DNA of 18,125 bases from Lachnospiraceae bacterium (GCA_900770785.1 CAAGLJ010000109.1:1-18125), one strand, 5' to 3'; positions 1 to 8,122 are shown, numbered from the stretch's first letter. Notes: generated from the sequence alone by a model not told the origin. Numbers and translations are program-made.

Positions 1-28
1 ACGTATCGGTTGAAAGAAGGGGAGGATA

Positions 29-544
29 TTGAAAAGAAGATACCTGAAGGATTATATTCGTGATGAAAACGAAGGCTTTCGTTATACAGGCAGATTCTAT
101 TGCTCAGCCATTTCTGATGATGAGAGAAAAAAGCACAGCTTTACAGGGATAGTCGCAGGAGTGACGGGCATTTTGCTGGTTCTGGCAGCCATATCTGTAA
201 ATTGCCTTGGGAACCGGACACTTTATGTGGTTCTTCCACTGGAATTTACCCTGTTATGCTACGGATATTATCTGGCTGGAATCATTACCTTCTTTAAAGC
301 CCCCAATCGAATGGAGCTTCGCATTTATGAGGGAGCGTATTTAAGAACGATTCAATCCCTGACCATGGCTATATTGCTACAGTTTTTCTCTCTGGTGGGA
401 GAGCTATTCTTAATCGTCAGATATGAGGATAATCCAGGAAAAGAAGAATTCTACTTACTGTTCTGGATTTTTCTTGCTCTGGGATTGAATGTTTTGCTTT
501 GGATAAAACAGAAAAAGTTAATCGCTGCCGTAAGTGAAGAATAA
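29..544 (+). CDS. Four-helix membrane protein of unknown function
   Basis: 171 residues, not recognised as a named family. The sequence shows a charged N-terminus (about residues 1-37) followed by four hydrophobic segments near 38-58, 65-90, 105-130 and 140-160, with a short basic and acidic tail. This is the layout of a small integral membrane protein, with no visible catalytic motif. The start is TTG: no ATG lies in frame near the N-terminus, a purine-rich GGGGAGG site sits just upstream at 19-25, and the protein begins with a natural-looking basic stretch. The preceding gene is cut by the window edge. Its stop could be at 11-13, 30-32 or 61-63 depending on frame, so coupling by overlap is possible but cannot be settled. 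It is co-oriented with oppA, 112 bases away, so a link to the peptide importer is only positional. Confidence 0.75.
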   Translation: MKRRYLKDYIRDENEGFRYTGRFYCSAISDDERKKHSFTGIVAGVTGILLVLAAISVNCLGNRTLYVVLPLEFTLLCYGYYLAGIITFFKAPNRMELRIYEGAYLRTIQSLTMAILLQFFSLVGELFLIVRYEDNPGKEEFYLLFWIFLALGLNVLLWIKQKKLIAAVSEE

Positions 545-656
545 TATATCACATTAGTTTTGGGTAAAGCGGACTTTGTGCAGACAAAGGAACCTTTATA
601 TAGAAAGATACTGGTAGGCCGAATAGGCGGACTACACAACAAAACAGGAGGAAACT

Positions 657-2957
657 ATGAAAAGAAGATTACTTTCTATTCTTCTGGCAGGTGCAATGAC
701 CATCGGTTTATTAGCCGGTTGCGGCAGCACCGCAGGAGGAAACAACGCGCCCGCAGGAACGGGAACAGGTGAAGGCACAGAAGCAGCCGGTTCATCCGCA
801 TCTTCTGACACCCCCTTGGTGGTGGGATATAGCCATTTTAGCAGCAAATTCTCTCCCTTTTTTAAAGAATCAGTGTATGATGATGAGGCACAGATAATAA
901 CCCAGGTATATTTACTTGAGTTTGACCGTCAGGGAGCTGCCGTTTATAAAGGGATTGAGGGAGAAACCAGAAATTATAACGGAACGGATTATACCTATAA
1001 AGGTATTTCCGACCTTACTGTAACCGAGAATCCAGACGGAACCGTTTATTATGATTTCCAGTTAAGGGATGACGTAACTTTCTCTGACGGGGAACCATTA
1101 ACCGCAGATGATGTTATTTTCAGTCTGTATGTTTTTCTGGATCCAACTTATGACGGGACGGCAGCTCTCTACTCTCAGCCTATTGAGGGACTGGAAGCAT
1201 ACCGCTCCGGTATGGATAGCCGTTGGAGTCTGATTTTAAAGGCTGGCAACGAGGGCTACACTGAGAACGAATACTATAGTGCAGAGCAGTATGAGGCATT
1301 CTGGACTGCTTTTAACCAGGCGGGTGAGGCTTTTGCCCAGGAAATAGTAGACTATTGTATTGCCGCCGGCTACGGTACCGATGTGGCAACCTCGGCAGCA
1401 GCATGGGGCTATGAGGGTCTGGCAGAGGATGCTACTGCGGCAGATTTTTTTGCAGCAATCCTGGAAAAGTATGGATATGATCTTTCCAACGAAGGCATCA
1501 ATGCTGAAACCGCAGGAACCTCTATTACCTCCTTTTTAACCGAAAAATGCACAGAACTGGACAGCACTCTGTTAGCAGGTGTGCAAACCGGTGAGTCTGC
1601 TGCAAACATTACCGGCATCCAGAAAATTGATGACTATAATCTGCGTATCGTAATGACAGAAGTAGATGCTACATCTATTTACAAGTTTGAGATAGCAATT
1701 GCTCCCATGCACTACTATGGTGATGCTTCTCTTTATGATTACGAAAACAATATGTTCGGTTTCAATAAGGGTGATTTAAGCTCTGTTCGTGCAAAGACTA
1801 CTCAGCCGATGGGGGCAGGCCCTTACAAATTTACCAAATTTGAAAATGGTGTAATTAACTATGAAGCAAACGAGAACTATTATTTAGGAACTCCTAAAAC
1901 AAAATATATTAATTTCCTTGAGACACAGGAAGCAGATAAGTTAAATGGTGTAATTACTGGCACTATTGATCTCACTGATCCTGTCTACAATAAAGATAAT
2001 GTGGCAGCGATTCAGAAAGCTAATGGCGGAGAGATTAATGGTTCTGTCATTACCGTTAAGGCTGTAGATAATTTAGGCTATGGCTATATTGGCATGAATG
2101 CAGAGGTAATGAGCGTGGGCGGTGTTAAAGGTTCCGATGCTTCAAAGAACCTGCGTAAGGCTTTCGGCACAATCTTCTCCGTATATCGTGATGTGGCAAT
2201 AGACTCCTACTACGGGGAGCTGGCAACCGTAATCAACTACCCTATTTCCAATACCTCATGGGCTGCACCCCAGTCCACCGATGAAGGATATAAGGTGGCT
2301 TTTTCTACAGATGTAGAGGGTAAAGATATCTATACCTCCGGGATGAGCGAGGAAGAAAAATATGAGGCAGCAAAGAAAGCAGCTTTAGGCTATTTGGAGG
2401 CGGCAGGATATACTGTGGCTGACGGAAAAGTAACAGCAGCTCCGGAAGGGGCAAGCCTGGAGTATGAATTGTTAATCCCGGGCGATGGTGCTGGAGATCA
2501 TCCTTCCTTTATGATTTGTACTTTGGCTAAGGAAGCCCTGGCAGAAATCGGTATTAATTTAATCGTTACCGACTTAACCAATTCTGCCGACCTCTGGACT
2601 GCGTTGGAGGCAGGAACCTGTGCAATGTGGTGTGCTGCATGGCAGGCTACTCCAGACCCGGATATGTATCAGATTTACCATCCAGAAGGTGGCTCTAACT
2701 ATATGTATGAAATTAATGATGACAATTTGACTCAGTTGATTATGGATGCTCGTTCCACTACAGATCAGAGCTTCAGAAAACTGATGTATAAGGAATGTCT
2801 GGACATTATTATTGACTGGGCAGTAGAAATTCCTGTATATCAGAGGCAGAATGCATTCGTATTCAGTACAGAACGTGTGAATATGGATACTGTGACACCG
2901 GATATCACGACCTACTATAAATGGTACGAAGAGGTACAGAATATAGAGTTGAATTAA
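657..2957 (+). CDS. oppA: Peptide ABC transporter substrate-binding lipoprotein
   Basis: 766 residues. It captures peptides outside the cell and delivers them to the OppBC permease. The N-terminus is a lipoprotein signal: basic KRR, a hydrophobic core, then lipobox L19-A20-G21-C22, so Cys22 should be lipid-modified. A low-complexity Gly/Ser/Thr/Ala linker follows to about residue 50. SBP_bac_5-type landmarks are FSDGEPLTADDV (142-153), which is typical of the family, GAGPYKF (386-392), and a C-terminal stretch with WQATPDPDMYQIYHPEGG. Family members are commonly about 520-600 residues. Here an extra stretch of roughly 135 residues (about 183-317, Ala- and acid-rich) sits between the PIEGL and ITGIQKIDDYNLRIV segments. 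The ribosome site AGGAGG is at 646-651, five bases before ATG. No strong sigma-A promoter is visible in the 112-base upstream gap. Substrate specificity (oligo- or dipeptide) cannot be read from sequence, so the symbol rests on operon order. Confidence 0.93.
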   Translation: MKRRLLSILLAGAMTIGLLAGCGSTAGGNNAPAGTGTGEGTEAAGSSASSDTPLVVGYSHFSSKFSPFFKESVYDDEAQIITQVYLLEFDRQGAAVYKGIEGETRNYNGTDYTYKGISDLTVTENPDGTVYYDFQLRDDVTFSDGEPLTADDVIFSLYVFLDPTYDGTAALYSQPIEGLEAYRSGMDSRWSLILKAGNEGYTENEYYSAEQYEAFWTAFNQAGEAFAQEIVDYCIAAGYGTDVATSAAAWGYEGLAEDATAADFFAAILEKYGYDLSNEGINAETAGTSITSFLTEKCTELDSTLLAGVQTGESAANITGIQKIDDYNLRIVMTEVDATSIYKFEIAIAPMHYYGDASLYDYENNMFGFNKGDLSSVRAKTTQPMGAGPYKFTKFENGVINYEANENYYLGTPKTKYINFLETQEADKLNGVITGTIDLTDPVYNKDNVAAIQKANGGEINGSVITVKAVDNLGYGYIGMNAEVMSVGGVKGSDASKNLRKAFGTIFSVYRDVAIDSYYGELATVINYPISNTSWAAPQSTDEGYKVAFSTDVEGKDIYTSGMSEEEKYEAAKKAALGYLEAAGYTVADGKVTAAPEGASLEYELLIPGDGAGDHPSFMICTLAKEALAEIGINLIVTDLTNSADLWTALEAGTCAMWCAAWQATPDPDMYQIYHPEGGSNYMYEINDDNLTQLIMDARSTTDQSFRKLMYKECLDIIIDWAVEIPVYQRQNAFVFSTERVNMDTVTPDITTYYKWYEEVQNIELN

Positions 2958-2994
2958 TTTGGAATAAGCACTTTGGCTCTTAATAAGGGTGCCA

Positions 2995-3080
2995 GGTTGT
3001 CCCGCCCTCAGACGGGACAACCAACTGCGTACCCGGCAACGACTTCAACAAGCAGTGAAGCCGTTGCTTGATACGCAGTT
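2995..3080 (+). promoter_or_regulatory. Two adjacent stem-loops in the oppA-oppB spacer
   Basis: The first hairpin has a perfect 10-bp stem (GGTTGTCCCG 2995-3004, CGGGACAACC 3013-3022) with an 8-base loop. With no gap, a second long imperfect hairpin begins: AACTGCGTA 3023-3031 pairs with TACGCAGTT 3072-3080. Inside it GCAACG 3036-3041 pairs with CGTTGC 3062-3067, and CTTCA 3043-3047 pairs with TGAAG 3056-3060, around another 8-base loop. No long T-run follows the first hairpin and only a short CTTTT follows the second, so neither is a classic intrinsic terminator. The position right after the binding-protein gene resembles known stabilising or attenuating structures that keep binding protein in excess over permease, as in malE-malF of E. 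coli. That role is inference. Confidence 0.6.
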
Positions 3081-3119
3081 ATGCTTTTAGCAATATGAAA
3101 AGGAATGGAGGAAGAACAA

Positions 3120-4106
3120 TTGCGTAAATATATTGTACAACGAATCCTGTTATCCATCGTAATCCTGTTTTTTGTTTCCCTGATTATTTATACCCTGATG
3201 CGCTGCCTGCCAACTTCGTATATTGAAACGGTAGCCCGTGAGAAATCCATGCAGCCGGGAAGCAAAAGCTATGAGGAATGGATGAAGCAGTTAACCGCCA
3301 TGTATAACATGGATAAGGGCATCGTCCAGGGCTTTTTTGCCTGGATAGGCTCCATGTTCAGAGGAGAATTCGGTGACAGCTGGAAGTGGACCGTTCCTGT
3401 AGTGGATAAGTTCAGAGATACGGTATGGGTGTCTTTTACCATGGGTGCTATTGCCTTCGTTCTGGAAGTAATTATTGCTATTCCGCTGGGAGTGATTGCG
3501 GCAACCAAACAGTACAGTAAAGCGGATTATACTATTTCTGTAGTGGCACTGGCGGGAATTTCCCTGCCCACCTTCTTTTTTGCCTCCCTGCTTAAGCTGG
3601 TTTTTTCTGTCAGGCTGGGCTGGTTTGATCTCTATGGTCTGGTAGGACGTAACTATGAATATCTGGACTCTATGGGAAAGATTATGGATAAGGCCAACCA
3701 TCTGGTGCTGCCGGTAATTACTCTGGTAGTGGTCAGCATGGGCTCCCTGATGCGTTATACCCGTACCAATATGCTGGAGGTATTGAATGCAGACTATATT
3801 CGTACAGCAAGAGCAAAGGGATTAAGCGAGAAGAAGGTTATTTACCGTCATGCCTTCCGTAATACCCTTATTCCTACAGTGACCATTCTGGGAGGCTCTT
3901 TGCCAACCCTGTTTTCCGGTGCATTAATTACGGAGACTCTTTTTGGTATTCCGGGAATAGGCTATGCCTCCTATTATTCCATGACTGCGGGAGATATTCC
4001 CTTCTCCATGTTTTATCTGGTATTTATTGCAATTACAACACTTTTGGGGAACCTGATTACGGATATTCTGTATGCGGTAGTGGATCCCCGCGTGCGTGTA
4101 TCATAG
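3120..4106 (+). CDS. oppB: Peptide ABC transporter permease OppB
   Basis: Inner permease subunit of the peptide importer. I chose TTG at 3120, giving 328 residues starting (M)RKYIVQRILL, the usual OppB/DppB N-terminus, because GGAGG at 3107-3111 sits eight bases upstream. An in-frame ATG at 3105 would add five acidic residues, but its start codon overlaps that ribosome site and has only a weak, too-close site of its own. The protein has a first membrane helix, an extracytoplasmic loop with the family-typical short MYNMD segment, then a BPD_transp_1 core of about five helices. The EAA loop that docks on the ATPases is DYIRTARAKGLSEKKVIYRH (residues 230-249 counted from the 3105 start), followed by RNTLIP. 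TETLFGIPGIG further on is also typical. It ends nine bases before oppC. Confidence 0.95.
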   Translation: MRKYIVQRILLSIVILFFVSLIIYTLMRCLPTSYIETVAREKSMQPGSKSYEEWMKQLTAMYNMDKGIVQGFFAWIGSMFRGEFGDSWKWTVPVVDKFRDTVWVSFTMGAIAFVLEVIIAIPLGVIAATKQYSKADYTISVVALAGISLPTFFFASLLKLVFSVRLGWFDLYGLVGRNYEYLDSMGKIMDKANHLVLPVITLVVVSMGSLMRYTRTNMLEVLNADYIRTARAKGLSEKKVIYRHAFRNTLIPTVTILGGSLPTLFSGALITETLFGIPGIGYASYYSMTAGDIPFSMFYLVFIAITTLLGNLITDILYAVVDPRVRVS

Positions 4107-4115
4107 GAGGGGAAA

Positions 4116-5669
4116 ATGAGCGAAATGAATGAAAAAATGACCAAAAATAATTCTCAGGAAGAACAGTACTCTCTGAATGATGACCGCCGCGTTAAGGTGC
4201 TGTCTCCGGGTGCTATGGTTGCCAAGCGTTTCTTCCGTAACCGACTGGCGGTTACAGGGCTTATCATTCTGGTATTCATGTTCCTGTTTTCTTTTGTGGG
4301 AGGGATGATTTCGCCTTACAGAGAGGATCAGGTTTTCTATCGCACAGATTATCAGAAAAAGGAGTATGCAGGTGTAATTGAAAGTCAGGAACTGAGATTT
4401 GCCAGTGCAGAAGCAGAGATTCCTTTTGATGGGGTGATTCAGGCTCAGGCCATGCTGGCTATTCAGAAGAAAAATGAAACCTTTTCCTATAAGGATGTTG
4501 AGTATACTCTGGTACAGGATGGGGAAGATTTATATAGTGTATACAGCGGAGGTACTCTGATTGGAATTGCTTTTAAAAATGTAATCAGCTCTGCTGTAGA
4601 AGGAGAAAGAATTCCCTTTGCTTTACAGTACGAACTGCTGAAGGCTTATGCCGATGGAGAGAGAAATTTTACGGCAGCAGGAGAAAGCTATCAACTGGAT
4701 GAGGAAGGACTGGTGACCAGAAACGGGGAGGAGGTTGCCTATATCAGCCATTACATCATTCAGGCCGTTATGCCGGATATTTTTCTGACCAGAGAATTTA
4801 AGGAATTGGTGACAGAAGCCATTGAAAACGGCCAGGAGAGCTTCTTGTATACCGGAGCAGATGGAGTAGAGTATGAATATGCCATTTCCTATGATGCTGC
4901 GAAGCAGACCTGGTCAGTTTTACAGGAAAAGGAGACAAGGGTATTTGATACCTACTCCGCGCCCAGCAGGGAGCATCTGTTGGGAACCGATAAAAATGGT
5001 ATGGATATGCTGACCCGTATCATGTATGGTGGGCGTGTATCTTTGATTATCGGCTTTATCGTTGTTTTTATCCAGACGATTATTGGTGTTACCCTGGGCG
5101 GGATTGCCGGTTACTTTGGTAAATGGGTGGACAATCTGATTATGCGTATTGTAGACATTTTCTATTGTATTCCCAATATGCCCATTATCATCATTTTAGG
5201 TGCAGTAATGGATGGAATGCGTGTGGATCCTCAGATTCGTATGCTGTTTTTGATGCTTTTGTTAGGTTTCCTTGGCTGGGCCTCCACCGCACGTCTGGTA
5301 CGTGGCCAGATTTTATCTCTGCGGGAGCAGGAGTTTATGGTGGCAACGGAGGCCACAGGTGTGCGTACCATAAACCGGATTTTCAAGCATCTGATTCCTA
5401 ACGTGATTCCGCAGCTTATCGTTACCTGTACCATGGGACTTGGTTCCACCATTATTACGGAATCCACCCTTTCTTTCCTGGGACTGGGAGTTAAATTCCC
5501 TTTTGCCTCCTGGGGAAATATCATTAATGACGTTAACGATACCTTCGTGTTAACCACCTATTGGTTTATCTGGATTCCCGCAGGTGTATGTCTGCTGCTG
5601 ACCGTTTTAGCCTTCAATATTCTGGGTGATGGTCTTCGAGACGCTTTTGACCCCAGAATGAAGAGATAG
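4116..5669 (+). CDS. oppC: Peptide ABC transporter permease OppC with large extracellular insert
   Basis: 517 residues, against about 290-320 for ordinary OppC/DppC. After a hydrophilic N-terminus, helix 1 lies at about 46-66. Residues about 67-289 are a soluble, acidic region that should lie outside the membrane. The standard core then resumes at GTDKNGMDMLTRIMYGGR (290-307), the usual GTD.xGRD-type landmark, and carries five further helices. The EAA loop spans about 406-429 (EFMVATEATGVRTINRIFKH, then LIPN), with ESTLSFLGLG just after. The insert is in frame, has no break, and shows codon use like its flanks, so it is part of the protein rather than an assembly error. Long AmiC-type permeases of streptococci are a known precedent for enlarged extracellular loops, though in a B-type subunit. 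Ribosome site AGGAGGGG precedes ATG 4116. Confidence 0.95.
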   Translation: MSEMNEKMTKNNSQEEQYSLNDDRRVKVLSPGAMVAKRFFRNRLAVTGLIILVFMFLFSFVGGMISPYREDQVFYRTDYQKKEYAGVIESQELRFASAEAEIPFDGVIQAQAMLAIQKKNETFSYKDVEYTLVQDGEDLYSVYSGGTLIGIAFKNVISSAVEGERIPFALQYELLKAYADGERNFTAAGESYQLDEEGLVTRNGEEVAYISHYIIQAVMPDIFLTREFKELVTEAIENGQESFLYTGADGVEYEYAISYDAAKQTWSVLQEKETRVFDTYSAPSREHLLGTDKNGMDMLTRIMYGGRVSLIIGFIVVFIQTIIGVTLGGIAGYFGKWVDNLIMRIVDIFYCIPNMPIIIILGAVMDGMRVDPQIRMLFLMLLLGFLGWASTARLVRGQILSLREQEFMVATEATGVRTINRIFKHLIPNVIPQLIVTCTMGLGSTIITESTLSFLGLGVKFPFASWGNIINDVNDTFVLTTYWFIWIPAGVCLLLTVLAFNILGDGLRDAFDPRMKR

Positions 5670-5684
5670 AAAGGAGAGACAGGA

Positions 5685-6839
5685 ATGTTTAAGAAAAAAG
5701 CAGAAGGTTATCTCTCCACAAAAGAGTCCCGCAGGATTTCCAGAGAGAACCGTAAAATCACGAATGAGCTGGAAAAAAAGAGAAAAAGAAGGAACGTGCC
5801 GGAATCGGAGTATGTGACGAGGATGAAGGATGAACAAAACGTTCTGGAAATCGACAATCTGCATACCTATTTCTTTACCGATGCAGGCACCGTAAAAAGT
5901 GTTAATGGAGTAAGCTTCGATGTACCGGTAGGCAAAACGGTAGGTGTGGTAGGAGAATCCGGCTGCGGAAAATCAGTAACCAGCCTTTCGATTATGCAGT
6001 TGGTGCAGCGTCCCCAGGGACAGACGGTAGAAGGGGAAATTCGTCTGAATCTGGGAGAGGGGAAGGCAATTAATATTGTGAATACACCCAACGAGAAGAT
6101 GCAGACTATTCGGGGAAATTATGTTTCCATGATTTTTCAGGAGCCTATGACTTCGTTAAATCCGGTATTTCGTATTGGTGCCCAGGTAGATGAGGTTATT
6201 GCCCTGCATCACCCTGAGATGAATAAGGAAGCGGTAAAGGCCAGAACCATCGAGATGCTTAAGCTGGTGGGTATTGCCAACAGCGAAGGAGTTTACCGGA
6301 TGTACCCTCATGAATTATCCGGTGGTATGCGTCAGCGTGTGGTCATCGCCATGGGACTGGCATGTAATCCCAAGCTGATTATTGCGGATGAGCCTACGAC
6401 TGCACTGGATGTTACCATTCAGGCACAGATTCTGGACTTGCTCAGGGAACTGAAGGATAAAATTAACAGCTCCATTATGCTGATTACCCACGATTTGGGG
6501 GTAATTGCCGAGATGGCAGACTATGTAGTGGTAATGTACGCGGGCAGAGTTGTGGAAAAGGGAACGGCCGCAGAGATTTTTAAAAATCCCTGCCATCCTT
6601 ATACGATAGGTCTGATGAATTCTAAGCCTGTAGTGGGCAAAAAGGTTGAACGTCTGTACAGTATTCCCGGAAAAGTGCCAAACCCTGTCGACATGCCTCA
6701 GTATTGTTATTTTAAGGATCGCTGTGAAATGTGTGTAGAGGCCTGCAAAGGAGCCTATCCGGGAGTGGTACAGCTTTCAGATACCCATTTTGTCAGCTGC
6801 TACCGTCATATGGATATGAATAAAGAAGGAGGAAAGTAG
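5685..6839 (+). CDS. oppD: Peptide ABC transporter ATP-binding protein OppD
   Basis: 384 residues, one of the two cytoplasmic ATPases of the importer. Walker A is GESGCGKS (90-97), the Q-loop glutamine is in FQEPMTS (Q152), the signature is LSGGMRQR (211-218), Walker B is LIIADEPT (231-238) and the H-loop is H269. The C-terminal oligopeptide (oligo_HPY) region holds C341, C347, C354 and C372, plus an extra C350; cysteines in this arrangement bind a [4Fe-4S] cluster in characterised DppD proteins. Unusually, about 50 residues precede the ABC domain, with 16 Lys/Arg in the first 46. ATG 5685 has AAGGAG at 5671-5676, eight bases away. The internal ATG at 5823 would give a standard-length protein but has only a weak site, so I keep the long form. 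Confidence 0.95.
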   Translation: MFKKKAEGYLSTKESRRISRENRKITNELEKKRKRRNVPESEYVTRMKDEQNVLEIDNLHTYFFTDAGTVKSVNGVSFDVPVGKTVGVVGESGCGKSVTSLSIMQLVQRPQGQTVEGEIRLNLGEGKAINIVNTPNEKMQTIRGNYVSMIFQEPMTSLNPVFRIGAQVDEVIALHHPEMNKEAVKARTIEMLKLVGIANSEGVYRMYPHELSGGMRQRVVIAMGLACNPKLIIADEPTTALDVTIQAQILDLLRELKDKINSSIMLITHDLGVIAEMADYVVVMYAGRVVEKGTAAEIFKNPCHPYTIGLMNSKPVVGKKVERLYSIPGKVPNPVDMPQYCYFKDRCEMCVEACKGAYPGVVQLSDTHFVSCYRHMDMNKEGGK

Positions 6840-6840
6840 G

Positions 6841-7842
6841 ATGGATAATCAGGAAAAGAAAGAAGCCTTCGTCCATGATGAAGCAAATATCCTGGAAGTA
6901 CGTAATTTGAAAAAATACTTTCCGGTAAAAGGTGCCCTGGGAGTACAAAAGGGGGCAGTTAAGGCAGTTGATGATGTAAGCTTTAATATAAAAAAGGGAA
7001 CTACCATGGGACTGGTGGGAGAGTCCGGCTGCGGCAAATCTACTACCGGACGTACCATTTTACGTCTGCTGGAAAAGACCGATGGTGAAATTTACTTTGA
7101 AGGACAGGATGTAAGCAGCCTTTCGCATAAGGAATTACGGAAACTTCGGACAAAAATGCAGATTATTTTTCAGGATCCTTATTCTTCCTTATCCCCCAGA
7201 CTTCCTGTTGGTGAAATCATTGGGGAAGGAGTAAGGGAACACAAGCTGGTACCCAAAAAAGAGCTGGATCAGTATATTACAGAGATTATGCATTCCTGCG
7301 GATTACAGCCCTTTCATAAGGATCGCTATCCTCATGAGTTTTCCGGTGGGCAGAGACAGCGTATCTGCATTGCCAGGGCGATTGCTTTAAATCCCGATTT
7401 TATTGTCTGTGATGAACCGGTTTCTGCCCTGGACGTATCCATACAGGCACAGGTAATCAATCTGCTGAAAGATTTGCAGAAGGAACGGAATCTGACGTAT
7501 TTATTTATTTCTCATGATCTTTCAGTTGTGGAGCATATTTCGGATACCGTTGGTGTAATGTATTTAGGCGGTCTGGTGGAAATGGGGGAAACGGACGATA
7601 TTTTTAATAACCCTCTGCATCCCTATACGAAGGCTCTGTTCAGCGCCATTCCCATGCCTGATCCTCAGGTGAAATCGGAGCGTATTATTCTGGAAGGAAG
7701 CATTCCCTCACCGGCTAATCCGCCTTCTGGCTGTAAGTTCCATACCAGATGTTCGGAATGTATGGAAATCTGTAAGACGGAGGTTCCGGTAGAAAAGGAT
7801 ATGGGTAATGGACATATGGTAAGGTGTCATCTGTATGACTAG
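6841..7842 (+). CDS. oppF: Peptide ABC transporter ATP-binding protein OppF
   Basis: 333 residues, second ATPase of the heterodimer with OppD. Walker A is GESGCGKST (60-68), the Q-loop is in FQDPYSSL (Q111), the signature is FSGGQRQR (167-174), Walker B is FIVCDEPV (187-194) with the catalytic Glu at 192, and the H-loop His is H225. The C-terminal region has C298, C304, C311 and C329 with an extra C307, the same pattern as OppD, so it may also carry an Fe-S cluster. The gene starts one base after the oppD stop codon, with AAGGAGG at 6826-6832 inside the end of oppD, so the two are almost certainly translated together. Confidence 0.96.
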   Translation: MDNQEKKEAFVHDEANILEVRNLKKYFPVKGALGVQKGAVKAVDDVSFNIKKGTTMGLVGESGCGKSTTGRTILRLLEKTDGEIYFEGQDVSSLSHKELRKLRTKMQIIFQDPYSSLSPRLPVGEIIGEGVREHKLVPKKELDQYITEIMHSCGLQPFHKDRYPHEFSGGQRQRICIARAIALNPDFIVCDEPVSALDVSIQAQVINLLKDLQKERNLTYLFISHDLSVVEHISDTVGVMYLGGLVEMGETDDIFNNPLHPYTKALFSAIPMPDPQVKSERIILEGSIPSPANPPSGCKFHTRCSECMEICKTEVPVEKDMGNGHMVRCHLYD

Positions 7843-7855
7843 GAAAAGGAGAGGA

Positions 7856-8122
7856 ATGTCTTTTTTTGACGGCAGAGATCAGTATGTGGATGAAATGCTG
7901 GAGGCTGGAAGAAGAGAACTGGAGGAGCTGCAGCTGGAGCCAGAGGAACGTAAGGCCAGGCTGGAAAGACAGGAAAGAATACAGAATAAACCGCAAATGT
8001 CTTTTGGTGAGCGTTTTCATGCCCTGTTGGGTGCGGTCATGGCAGGACTGGTTATTGCAGGTATTTTTATTCTGGCCATGTTTCTTTTCCTTCTTTTTGC
8101 GACTAAAGTATGGCTGGTCTGA
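7856..8122 (+). CDS. Small single-pass membrane protein at the end of the opp operon
   Basis: 88 residues from ATG 7856. I do not recognise the family. The N-terminal half (about 1-50) is very rich in Glu and Arg with Leu spacing, likely an amphipathic or coiled-coil helix. A single strongly hydrophobic segment (about 60-86) then runs to the very end, giving a tail-anchored-like or single-pass topology. I chose ATG 7856 because an AAAGGAGAGG tract lies directly before it. An in-frame ATG at 7835 would add seven residues and overlap the oppF stop by eight bases, which is also credible. Tight spacing to oppF indicates the same transcript. Whether it works with the transporter is unknown. Confidence 0.75.
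   Translation: MSFFDGRDQYVDEMLEAGRRELEELQLEPEERKARLERQERIQNKPQMSFGERFHALLGAVMAGLVIAGIFILAMFLFLLFATKVWLV

Noticed and set aside
1..63. Short open reading to a stop at 63, possibly the end of an upstream gene overlapping the first gene
   Set aside because: All three plus frames reach a stop within this stretch (13, 32 or 63), so the true end of the previous gene cannot be chosen from this window.
614..635. A small hairpin (GTAG...CTAC with inner GCC/GGC) just ahead of the oppA ribosome site
   Set aside because: The stem is short and bulged; it does not exceed what chance gives, so it was not called as a riboswitch or attenuator.
2574..3020. A 148-codon open frame on the minus strand over the end of oppA
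   Set aside because: It is the reverse shadow of oppA and runs into the hairpin region; it has no recognisable protein features or ribosome site support.
3023..3080. The second oppA-oppB hairpin as an intrinsic terminator
   Set aside because: Its base is A+T-balanced and only CTTTT follows three bases later; a full stop here would silence the rest of the importer operon, for which no separate promoter is visible.
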